DNA of 64,000 bases from Parus major (lineage: Eukaryota; Chordata; Aves; Passeriformes; Paridae), in the NCBI RefSeq assembly GCF_001522545.3, contig NC_031770.1, positions 17,090,751 through 17,154,750 on the forward strand, given 5' to 3'. Made by a program: the position numbers and the translations under genes. How positions within the stretch are numbered: position 1 is the stretch's first letter; every line of letters begins with the position of its first letter. Of the stretch, positions 14,301-26,300 are shown piece after piece. The notes beneath the pieces were generated by a model. That model searched no databases and had not been told where the DNA came from. It saw only the letters and a list, made by a program, of their open reading frames with translations.

Positions 14301-17300
14301 TTTCTGCACACCTCAGAAATAAAACAGAATCACACAAGTTCCTCCTGCTGTTTGCAGTGTGCAAACACCACTGCATTTCCCAGGGGCACCACCTTTGGTG
14401 TGGCAGAGGCTTCTGCTTACCCAGCCTCCAATCCTCATAAACCAACTCAGGTAACCAAGCCAGCAAACAGCTCCAGCTGCAAGGCACACAGCCTCCAGGG
14501 AGGGATGAACAAGCCCAGCCAAGGCCAAAGAAAGGACTCTCCTCCTCACAAAGGTCCCAGGAGACTTCAGCTTCCATTAGACTGCAAATGTCTGGCAATA
14601 GCTTTAAATTCAAGTTCAGACCTTCAAAGAAAGTGCTGAGGAGGAATAGGCCCACAAATTCCCTGCTATCCATTGAATCTTCTCCAAAAGATAGGAAGTC
14701 CCACCATCCTTCTATCAATCCAGAACTTTTGCCCTCTCCTGGACATCTTCTGAGGCCTTGTCTGTCCTAGGTGTGGTGGCTTGAGCCTACTTAAAGTACC
14801 ACAGGTCATTAACTCTGTCCTGCCCAGCCATGCTTTGCAACCCACATACATCAAATGCCTTCTCCTTCTGGCTGTGTTCTTGATCATCTCAGGGCATGAA
14901 CAAGCTTAGGTAAAGCAGCTTGTTTTCACAGCTTCATTACAAAATCAAACACAAACTGGACCATTGAAATTACTACCCTGGCCAGCCTCAGAGGCCCCAG
15001 GATACCTGTGTGGTTTGGGTGAGTGGAAAATGAACAAAAGAGAGAAATAACAAGAATGGATTTCTGAACCAAGACTGAGTCTGGGGCATAGCTTTTACTG
15101 CTGGCATTTTAGTCCAGGTGAGAGCGTGACTTAATGGAGTTATTAATTAACTTTTCTGCCTTGTAATGTGTGGTTTTAGGTGACTGCTGGCTCCTGGCTG
15201 CCATTGCATCTCTCACTTTGAATCCAGATATTCTGTTCCGTGTTGTTCCCAAGGCTCAGAGTTTCCAGAAGGACTACGCTGGAATCTTTCATTTCCAGGT
15301 ACTTGTATAATCAGGGATTGAGGATTAAAAAAGGAAAATGCTAGCATTTAGCTAGAAGTAGCTTTTTTTTGTTGTTGTTGTTTTGTTTGTTTGTTTGTAA
15401 TACGTGAAATAACAGTTACAATGTGAACATGAAATTCATGGGGGAGAGAGAAAGAAAATAAAAACAGAGTTAAATTAATGTTAAATGAGACCTGCTCACT
15501 GGTGAGGTTCTGCTGTCTTACAGCTGATGGGGCTCTGGGGAGTTCTGCAGGTTTTGTAAACTGAGCTGAACCATCAGGCTGCACGAGCCCAGACCAACTT
15601 CTGTTGCAGCCAGCTATGGAGGGTGAATTCAGTCTGGTGTGGTTCCTTCTCCTTCCTCCCTTTCCCTCCCTGCTTTGCCTTTATGTGCTTGCCTGTGGGT
15701 CCAGAGTGTTGGGATTTAGCCAACCTGCTTTGACTGGAGGTTAGGCTCAGATAGGAGCAGTTGTGGATTCACCCTGCTAAGGGAGCTGTTCTGGTGAGGA
15801 CAGAAGCTTTAGAACACATTTTCTAGACCTTCCACCAGCTCACCTTTGAGCGCTATGGTGTGAATTATCATCTCTCCTTTCAGGAATGCAGCAAATCCTG
15901 GAGTAAACATTTCCAGCTTTGAGGCCAAAATTTAGCACTAGCAGTGTTTCACGCATTTCCTAGTATTTTCGGAAGGGATTAGCACTATTGAGCGTTTCCC
16001 CTTTAGATGACCTCTCCTTACAGGCATTTTCACAGGCATAATTTTTTTTTTCTTTAAGGTTTGAGCCTTGAGATAGTTCAGAGACTCCTATCTCCATGCT
16101 GGCTTTCTGGGCTGTCCACCATGTAAACTCAGTTTACATGTTCAGACGGTGTTTTTGATGCTATGTACAACAAGATGCTGTTAATATTTCCTATCAGCAA
16201 AATGTGATGTAGCATTAAGAAGCCTGCTGAATGATCCACAGAGCCGGGAGGAGTTTGTCTCTGTTACAAAGGAGTGGAACCCAGCATGGGAGTAAAACCT
16301 TACAGTGGCTTATGCAGGGGGAAGTGATGGCAGGTGAAGGGGTAGGAGGATGGTAGCATGGGGCTATTATGGGCACACCAGCCTCCATCATCTTCTCCTT
16401 TCTTCTTTCCCTCAGTTCTGGCAGTATGGGGAGTGGGTGGACGTGGTGGTGGACGACAGGCTGCCCACCAAGAACGGGGAGCTGCTCTTCGTGCACTCGG
16501 AGGAAGGCAATGAGTTCTGGAGCGCGCTGCTGGAGAAGGCCTACGCCAAGTACGGGGCTGGGCAGGAGCTGTGCCCCTGGCTGTGCTCCTGATGGTGGCC
16601 CAGACCAGGGGTGTCAGACACAACACACTTCATTCTAAGGCAGACTCCCTCCCACCCAGCATTTACAGTTCCCTCTGGGTCCACAAAGGGTGTTGCCAAC
16701 TGTATTTCCAGGGGCTTGAATTTCCTTGCCCCAGGTCACATTGACCAACCAAATTAAGAGATACTAAATGATAAACCCTTCTTTCTGTGGTACCTTGTCC
16801 TTGCAGGTGGAGATGGACCCTCGTGTAGCTCTTGTCATTTCTCCTCCAGGTTGAATGGCTCTTATGAAGCTCTAGCAGGAGGGTCCACTGTGGAGGGCTT
16901 TGAGGATTTTACTGGAGGCATCTCTGAGTCCTATGAGCTGCGGAGGGCTCCTTCAAACCTGTACCAAATCATCCAGAAAGCCCTGAGAGCTGGCTCACTG
17001 CTTGGCTGCTCCATCGATGTAAGAGGCTGACAAAGCTTTACTCTCCTTGCTCCACTTCTCAGGGCTCTGGCTCATACTGTGACAAAAGCCCAGACCAATG
17101 TAAGATATAGGTAGGAAGGTCAGATAATAAGAGCAAACTGAATTAATGTAAGATCTTTATTGATTTCAGTATCAAAAAATTTGGACTAGGTTCTAAATAA
17201 CCGAAGCTCATCATGTCTCCCTATTTACATGACAGCATGTGATAGTACTTGGAGCTGTGAACAACATACTGGTCTTCTGGAACTCCATTCCCTGAATATC

Positions 17301-20300
17301 TTTTCTCATTCAAATTTTGTTTCAGCTCCAGACACTCCATTGCCAGAGACAAGCTCACTGAGACACTTTGTTGTTGCCTGTTGTCTCATTCTGGCTTTGG
17401 CTTTCAGTCCTACAGATTACTGACACCTGTAATACAACCATTCTCAAGTTACAGATGATGTTTGAGCATGTTTTGGAAACTTCACACCTTTCACATCCTG
17501 TTTCATTATCTTGCTTGCATTGTGGCGTTTAGAATTACCAGAGTTCTAATTTTGGTATACTGAATCTTGACTGAGACAAGCTAAATCTAAGTCCATGTGA
17601 ACCTGTCTTTGCAGGTGACTGGGTTTGTCACCTGAGCTGGGAATTGGATTTAGATTAAGATTTCATTGTACATCCTTGAATTTCTTCTGTGCTTGGACTG
17701 CATATTAAGGGGCATGAAACTGCAGCTTTTGCTGTGGATCTCACCTTAATTTAATATACTTTGCATCAAGAATATTCGTATTCATTGTGCACACCATTTT
17801 GAATATCTTCCCTCATATTAATTTGCTTATGAAAGCTCAATTCATACACAATATATAATCATAAATGTGCATTCTTTCATTGCTCCAGATAACTGCTGCA
17901 GCTGAAATAGAAGCAATCACAAGTCTGAAGCTGGTAAAAGGACATGCTTACTCTATCACTGGAGCAGAGGAGGTAAGGCAGCCTCTCTGGGCCCATCATT
18001 CAAACCAGCTTGGGGTTGGAAGACTGCAGTGCCTTCAACTTTCTGATGTCTTTCAGTGACTGACCATAAAAATGTTCCCACCCTATAGACATTAATACAG
18101 AAAAAGGAGTACCTGTAGTACTCAGTCAGGCTGGAAGCTCTGTACAGGTAGTGGTGTGGAGCACACTGTGCAGTTTGCCACTTGTATGGTACCCACAGGC
18201 TGGGGTACAAAACGTAAAGGTGGGCTAAGCTGTTACCAAAATTCAGGGTACAGGCAGCCATTCCCCACGTGTTTATGTTGTGTGAGGTGGGAGCAAGCAC
18301 TTTCCCAGTCAGATGGGAAAAGAGTAAAAGCCTCTTTGATGAACTCCGCTGTGAGTCTCATCTTCAGAGCGAGCCCCAGGTATCCCTGCTCCTCTGAAAC
18401 TGGAATAATTACAGATGTCCATGCCAGATAACCTCCTTCCAATCTTACTGTGTTGTGCAATGTTTCCTGCTTTTGAGGATGCAGATATTCTGCTGGTTTG
18501 TAGCTGATGATTTTCCTTGTGGGTTGCTGGCATTATATGAAATGGTGAGTGCTGCAGCTAATGGCTCACTTGGTGGCACAGGATAATGTAAAATAAGAGT
18601 GAAAGGCACCTAGGTGTCTTTTAACTATTGCAAATTGTAATGGACTGCTTCACTCAAGTACAAATCATGTTTTATCCTATCTGAAAAGCAATTGCCCTCT
18701 GATGATGGAATAATGGAAGTTCTCAGGCTCTGTTTGTTGTGGATCTTTTAGGTATATTACCGAGGACGGCCAGAGAGACTAGTGAGGCTTAGGAATCCCT
18801 GGGGTGAAGTAGAATGGACTGGATCCTGGAGTGATAAGTAGGTTTTTACATGCCCCTGCCTCTCTCTCTTTTGTGTATTTTGGAATCTATTAAAAATTAA
18901 ATTGGGACAATGCAGTTAATCCAATCACAAAGCACATTTAGGAGAGATACTAAATCAGTTGGAATAAAACACTATTAATTTATTACCAAGGTTGGATATT
19001 GATCCATTCTTTCCAGAGGGCATTAATACCTGCCTCAGGCGGAGCTTTCTCATCAGAAACAACAGCCCTTGGTTTAACTCTGAGCAGCCCAATGCAAGCC
19101 ACATCCACGTCGTTTTGCAAGACAATTTTTCTCAAATTGATCCTACCAATGGTTCCAGGACCTAAGTAAAATATACAAACCAGTCCTGTTCCTGGGAGTT
19201 AAAGCAGGGACAAGCCATTATTACCTCTGCCTTGACTCTGAGGTTGCTCAGCTTGAAATCACACCAGAATTTGGTACCTATCTGAGAATCTTGAAAAGCT
19301 GGGGATGCTGACTAAAATAAGGACACAGAAGTTTCAAAATCTCTCAGAAACTGTCTGGGCTTCAACTATTTTGGAATCTTGGGAGTGTGGTAGTGACAAC
19401 ACCTTTTTAAATTTTATATTTAGAATGGCATAAATTTTACTGTCATTTGGGCCACAATATATTTTTCCATTCAGTACTTTGAGATTTCAGTTTCCTGTTC
19501 TGACTGACTGCAGCCTGGGTGCTGATGTTTCATAATTAAGGATAAAGATAACATTACAATTAATTTTACTTTTATCACAGCTGCTTTGCTCAGCCCCAAG
19601 GTAAGGTGCCTCAGGCACACACACATGCCATATCCTGGTTTTGTCACACCTGTTTTACCATGGGACAAGCTTGCTGAGGCAGGTGCAGTGCTACACTGTC
19701 ACATGGGAGCAAATCAGAGCAGAATCCATCCTGAGCACATTAATATCAGAATGGCAAGGGAGCAACCCTGTTTTCTGCAGCAAATTTTCTGATTGCACCT
19801 TTTTGCTTTCCTGTTCTTCCATGACCCCCAATAATGGAGGTTATATAATTTCCCTAGGGAGGATATCAGACACCCCAATAGGTCTTAAAATGCGGAAGCT
19901 CTGACTGACTTTCAGGCTGTGAATTTCCTAATCCAGCCAGTCTGTTTGTACCTTCGGGCACCTGGCAGGGGAGATTCAATTCAAGGCTTATTTGTTGCAA
20001 ATAGTGTGGCAGTCTAATTCCAGCCCAGTACAGTCAGCTTGCAGCATGTGCTGTCATTTGGAGGGGCACAAGGTCTATTTGTTGAAGAAATATATACTCC
20101 TTTATCAGCCCAAGATAGAATCTAACTCAGATCTCACTGTAGAACAAAATGTATCAGCTAAACAGTGTGCTTTTGTGCTTTGTCTGCAGTGCTCCTGAGT
20201 GGAATTATGTTGATCCCAAACAAAAACAGGCTCTGGATAAGCAAGTAGATGATGGAGAGTTTTGGTGAGAATTGTTCATTTAGCTTACTCTTTTGGACAT

Positions 20301-23300
20301 TTTATGTGCCTTAAGCAATCCTTTCAATTGGATGGGGGAAAACTGCCAGCACCAAAGGGGTTAATAATGACATGCATTGTTAGCCTCTTATTTATCTCCC
20401 TTCCTATTCAAATATTACCTTTTATTAGAGCTTGCATAACTCGGCACTTATCCAAAATATAGAGACCAGATGGTAATAAAATTAATGAGGTGGCAAGAAT
20501 GAACCTCAGCTGCTCTACATTTTGAGGTTTGTTTTTTTGCCTAAATGCTACACACTAATGAAAAAGTTCAGATTACCAGCTTGGGAAGAGTCTGTTTACT
20601 CAGACCTAATAGAAAGCCTGTCCTAACCCTGATCTGATTAAATATGGATCAGTGCTGAACTGATGTCACTCTGTCCTAGTCTGGAAAGACAAACGGCCAC
20701 CAGTTTGATTTCCAGTGCAATCAGCTGCATGGGCCATCAGGCAGTAGGAAATGAGAGCAGACCTCTGCTTGCAGCATGAAGCAATCAAGGTCTGTCACTC
20801 ATGCAAACCTACAAGGAATGGTAAAAACAAATACCAGCAACAGGATGTTTGTGAAACACCAAACTGGCTGTTTTCCTACAGAGTGATGCTATCACAAGGG
20901 CCAGCTCCTACTCCCTTTAAATGGGATCTCCTCACACATCCTGTTTCACCAGTTCCAGTGAATTTGTTTGTGAAGCATGATCCACGAGGAATTGCACACA
21001 GCTGGGGATGACAGGACATGGTTTGACTGAGCCCATAAATGTGTAACAACCAATGACAGAGGCTGTCTCCAGAAGATACAGCTCATTTAGGCAGTGGGCA
21101 ATTTTGTTTCCCAAAAGCCAGTTCCAAGTTTCAGAATTCAATTAAATGCAGCTTTGGACAGCTCTGCAACACCAATGTTTGTTGCCCTGTGGGAGAGGTG
21201 TCCAGCTGCAGCCACCTCATCTGTTGCAGGCTGATGGACTAACCTGGTCCCTTTGTGTGCCAGGATGGCATTTTCAGATTTCCAAAGGCAGTTTAGCCGC
21301 CTTGAGATCTGCAATTTGACTCCTGACACACTGACAAGCAACAAGGTCAACAAATGGGACCTGACCCTGTTTAATGGACAGTGGAGACGGGGTTCATCTG
21401 CTGGGGGCTGCCAGAACTACCAAGGTAAGGACCCAACCAAATGGGCCTTTGGTGAAATCCCAAACAAAACATTCAAAAACCGCTTGTGAGCTGGAGGGGG
21501 CTTTGGTGAGATAAAAAAGAGCTTGGAGGTGCAACAATTCCTGTGGGGTTTAGACAGTAAAGCAAAAGCCTGGGAGTTTAAATGAAGTGCTAATTTACAC
21601 TTATTTCCTCGTGGCGGATTACCTGCCCACCAAGCAGTTAATTTGTGGTGATATTATTTTTGTTTTTTCTCTGTCTGCTTTTCCTGCTTATGTAGCTTTT
21701 GTTACTGGCTGGAGCAATCCTCTGAAGGGTTGGGTAGGCCAGGAAAGTGTCACAGTTCAGTGGCACTGTTATCCAATTCGTTTTCAGGTTAGACCTCTGG
21801 AGAGGCTGTCTGGCGTTTGGTCCTCTTGCAACAATAACCGCCTCAGCCAAGGACATTTCCTGGAGATAAATGACTGGCTGGAATTAACAGTATCAGCTCC
21901 TCCCTGGTGGTCATTAGTCCCAGGAAATACCCCGGTGCTTTGATTTCCCATGGCTCCAGCTAATACTCAGCATAGCTGTGAAAACAAACCAGTGTAAATC
22001 AATGGAAAGAACTGGAAAACCTCCAGGCAAAAGTCCTTCCAGGGAGATAGTCTCTGTAGGTCTAGTGACAGCTGTCTTGGCTGCAGTGACAGCAAAACCT
22101 CCTCCTTTTTGTCTCCTGTTGGGAACTCTTAGCAACATACTGGACCAATCCCCAGTTTAGAATCCGGTTGGATGAACCAGACGATGACCATGAGGGGAGT
22201 TTGAACGAGCCATGCTGTACTATCCTGGTGGGCTTGATGCAGAAGAATCGCAGGAGACAGAAGAGAATGGGAGAAAGTCTGCTTAGTATTGGTTATTCAC
22301 TCTACAAGGTAAAGTTTGTTCCTGATTTTAAAGACTTTATTCCTTGTCCCTTTAAGCTGGAAAAAAATTAGCAGCATGCTACATCTTGACATTCAGCACT
22401 ACATTTCAATAAGATCTGGATTTTGGAAAATTATTCAATTCCTTCTCTCATTTCTTCCTGACTCCCATAATATGGGAAGACTCAGATAAATTGAGGCTCA
22501 GTTTTTTCCCACTTCAACAGGCTGGCAGTGTAAATGATTGAGCCCGTAATTTAGTGACAGTCTTGTTGAGAATCTTCTTTTACAAAATCTGAATTGGGAC
22601 AGGCTTGGGATGCTTGGCAGTTCCAGATAAGTATTTCTGATTACAGCCTATCATTAGTCCTCAGCAGTCACTTTCTTTTTTGTTATTATTTGTCCCTTGT
22701 ATTTCAAACTTTTTTGACCCATTGTCTGCCATATGCTACTCTTCTGGTTCAGTAAATTTGGAGCTTTGTTTTCCCTGATTTTCCCAGTGTTGCTAAAAAT
22801 GTAATGTAAGGAAAGAACCTATAGTGTAACCTCTAATTTCTGTGGTGTGAGGGGAGAGAAGCAAATGTAAAATTTTCCAACCAGTATAAACATTACCAAT
22901 ATCACATATGAAGAAAAGCAATTAAATGTTGTATAGGCTCCACTGGATGAAGATCATTAGCTAGCACAGGTGGAGCAGATGGGAATGGCTGACTTTTGCT
23001 AATAAATCTTGTGTGGGATGGCTCAAAATTACAGAAGGTTTTCCCTAGTGCCCAAGTGCCTGCATGCACACGTGGATCTCACTGAGCACATTGCTGAGCT
23101 GCCTTCTCTGTGGTACCAGGCACCCTCACCTATCAGCATCCCAAATCTGAGCGTTATGGATGTCTCTGCTCCCATCACTGAGTACTACAGTGGAGAAGTG
23201 TGGATCTGATTTTCTCTGAGCCTGAGAGAATTACAGCCTGTCAGCGGCTGATCTGTTCCTAAGGAAAAGTTTCTTGAGAGCTCTCTTGCTCAAGGATGAT

Positions 23301-26300
23301 CTTTATAAACCATTTCACTTTCTCAAAACAGTTCTGTATAACTGCAGATAGTGTGTTTTTCTCTTGTCCCACCAACGGGACAAGAGGTGGTGTTCCCTTG
23401 ACCAATTATGTTAAACCTGTAGCTTAAGACCCTATAAAAGCTGAAAAGTTCAGAGAATAAAGGTCCCTTTTCCTAGCAACTCGTTCTTGTGTGCTGCATT
23501 GAACCCACACTTCTACATCGTGTCTGACAGTGACAGAGAAGTTCTCGTGCTTTACATCTATTCCATCCCATCTGTGTCCTCTGCAGTCTTACCCACAGCA
23601 GGGTAGACCTGGTGACCCTTAAGTCACTTAAGTGACCTTTAAGATGTTAATTTTTTGGAAAAACCTGTCTGCTAAGTCATCTCAGGTAGGCACCCAGCTA
23701 TGATCCCAGCTCCTTGGATCACACTCCATAGTAGGTTTAACTTCATCGCAGCTGATGCTGTGGCTGGGGAACGCTGGTTAGGACTGCAGAGATGATGACT
23801 TAAAGGTCTTCATCTCTACAGGAAAAGGTGAAAAGATGTGTGTTCAAGTCTGTCTGCCTCCCTGCAGAGCTTTTGTAATTCATGTATCTGCCTGCTGTCA
23901 GCAGCTGTGTGTCCATCACCCAGCTCCTGCCCTTCCAGTGTGCTGGTTGTAGGCAACAACACCTGAAGTCTCAAGGGGCCACTCTGGCTCCAGAAATGTT
24001 GTATGTGTGGTATTTTTAAAATCTCCTTTGGAACTTGGGAGGACACTCTCCTTGGCTCTCACTAGAATCCATGCTCTCAAGACAATTTATTGCTTTTGGA
24101 AAATTTGCCTTTTATTTGGAGTTAACAGCAGTTCAGTCAATTTAGGAAGGGCCAAATACTGAAACTTGCTACTTGCTATAGTTGCCTCACAACAATCTCA
24201 TCATCCCCAGGCTGACTGCTAGTGACAGTAGCCTTATATTTTCATCCTATTCAGTAGCAGTAGACTAGTGGAGTTTGTGTCTGCTGTAATAAACTCTGGT
24301 TTTGGTTAGCAAAGTAGGGATAACTTGTTGACTTTCCTGACTGAGCGTTTAAAGACTCAAATATTTCCAACCAACTGTATCATTCAGAACAGCACATCAG
24401 GGGAAGAGCAATTCAATATGCTATAGATTTCTCTGGATGAATATTCAGTTTTTCCTCTGGAACAGCTCTAGGACAAGACAGAATTTCATGCCTATCTGAT
24501 ACTATTATATGTGTATTAAATGTGGTTGTAAATGAAAATTTTTTTCGAAAAGTGTCTGAAGGAGGCTTTATCTGGATTTTCTTCCCTACTGGTAGGTGCA
24601 AGTATATAGCAGCACTTTAACATTGTCTCTTTGCCTTCCTTCCAGGTTCCTCAGGAGGTATGTAGTCTCTGCTGAAGACTTCCAGCCTCCACATGGTCAC
24701 CTCTCTTGCACTGAAGAATTTAGCATGCAAAGATGACTTCTTCCTTACTAATGATATCTCTTCTGGAGAGCTTTGCCTTTGCATCACTGGACCAATATCT
24801 CAAGTTCTGAATAATCATTTTCAAGGGACGGGGGCACAAGGATTTATTACAGATGTCTGACTCCCAGTCTTGATCTCATTTATACTTGCTGAAATTGGGC
24901 TTCCAGGAAGTTTGTACAACCGAGGTCAGAATTTGTCTAGTTCAGGTGAAGGCAGAACAGGATCTCTGCACTCTAAAACTGTGAAAAAGTAGCTCGTATT
25001 GTTTAGAAGAAATGCCAAGCTTTGTGGATCCGTTCCTTTTACAATTCTGAGCTGGGGCTCCTGGTAATGAACAAGCCCTGCTCAACCTTCCCTAATCCCC
25101 CCAGATGTCAATACTGAGGCAAAGAGACTTTTCATTGCTGAAGAAAGAGACCCCAGGGGTGTCTGGCAGTAGGAATAGCCTATACTCATTACTGAGGTCC
25201 AGCAGCCCATGCTGCCAATTTTTCCTTGGCTTTTCAGCCCTTTTCCTCTCTCAGTAAATGAATGTGTGGCCATGTAGCAATTAACTGTGTTCTTTTAGCA
25301 GCCTTGCAAATGCAAAGGGAAAATTAACTTTATACATTGGGAAAGATATGGATCTGTCTTCTTAACCTTTGCAGTTCCACTTAGCTTAATATTGAGTGAG
25401 GGGAAAAGATGGGGCTGTTGAATAAATACCAAATTCAATCTTATCTCAGAATAAAAGAGGAAAAACCTGCATGTTTTTTCTACAGTTTACAACAGAAAAC
25501 CTGAATGATTATACCAATGTTTGGTAAGATTTTTGTGTGCTCTGACCTTAGACAGAGACCTTACCCCTAAACGATGCTTCCTTCCCATCCTGCATCAGCT
25601 ACACAGCATTTTTTGTGTCTCACTGAATCATACTTTTTGAAAGACATTGCTGTGGAGCAAAAGTCATGAGCAGTTTTATAGCAGGGATGTTGTTCTTACA
25701 CTACTGCTCCTTCTTATGTCAGTGTTTTATTTTATGAACTGTGCAATGTTTAACTTCCTAAGGAGTATATTGGTATTAAGAACAATTTAAATACTGTTTT
25801 CTACAATATCCAAATGAATACCCTTAGTATTACTAATAGAAGTTGGGTAAATCACCTAATGTGGCCCCAAAAGTCTCAGCCTTGTGACTACTACTTTGTT
25901 CTGTTTACTAACTATTTTCTGTCTATTTAAAGAAATCAGAGACTATAATTCCTATGCAATTGGGAGATTTATTCCATGCCATAAATTGCTCAAGGATATT
26001 CTGAAAATTAAATTTGCCCACAAGCTGCCTATGAAAGCAAAAAATGCTCAATGCACGGAAAATTTACAGTGTAGTAATTTGATCAGATACGAGCATACAT
26101 TATGATACTTTTATTTATTTTATGGTACCAAGTGTAAAGAGGCATGTGAAAAGATAATCTCTATAGAGGAAGATTCTTGCCCCTTCTAATCATCTGCCTG
26201 TTTCCCATGACAGAACCCTGGTGGTTTTCTTTTGTGCCATTCCTCACGGATTTATTAATTTATGAAAAGAGAATCTTGAGCTGGCTTTGAAGCGCTGAAA

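Larger units (their letters stand above)
7589..15179 (+). other. CAPN8 intron 2, largest intron
   Basis: A 7.6 kb intron separating the first calcium-site exon from the catalytic-cysteine exon. It holds a CT/CA/A-rich tract (about 9353-9412), an ATCT microsatellite (about 11337-11406) and a possible ancient CR1-like remnant (about 13345-13670). Open frames up to 156 codons (14248-14718, minus strand) look like chance. Confidence 0.8.
22309..24645 (+). other. CAPN8 intron 10
   Basis: A 2.3 kb intron before the 12-nt microexon. It contains the candidate solo LTR (23239-23529) and a 14-bp palindrome (23623-23636). No other coding signal. Confidence 0.8.

Noticed and set aside
14248..14718. 156-codon open frame on the minus strand in CAPN8 intron 2
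   Set aside because: No recognisable domain; overlaps open frames on the other strand; lies wholly in an intron with ordinary composition.
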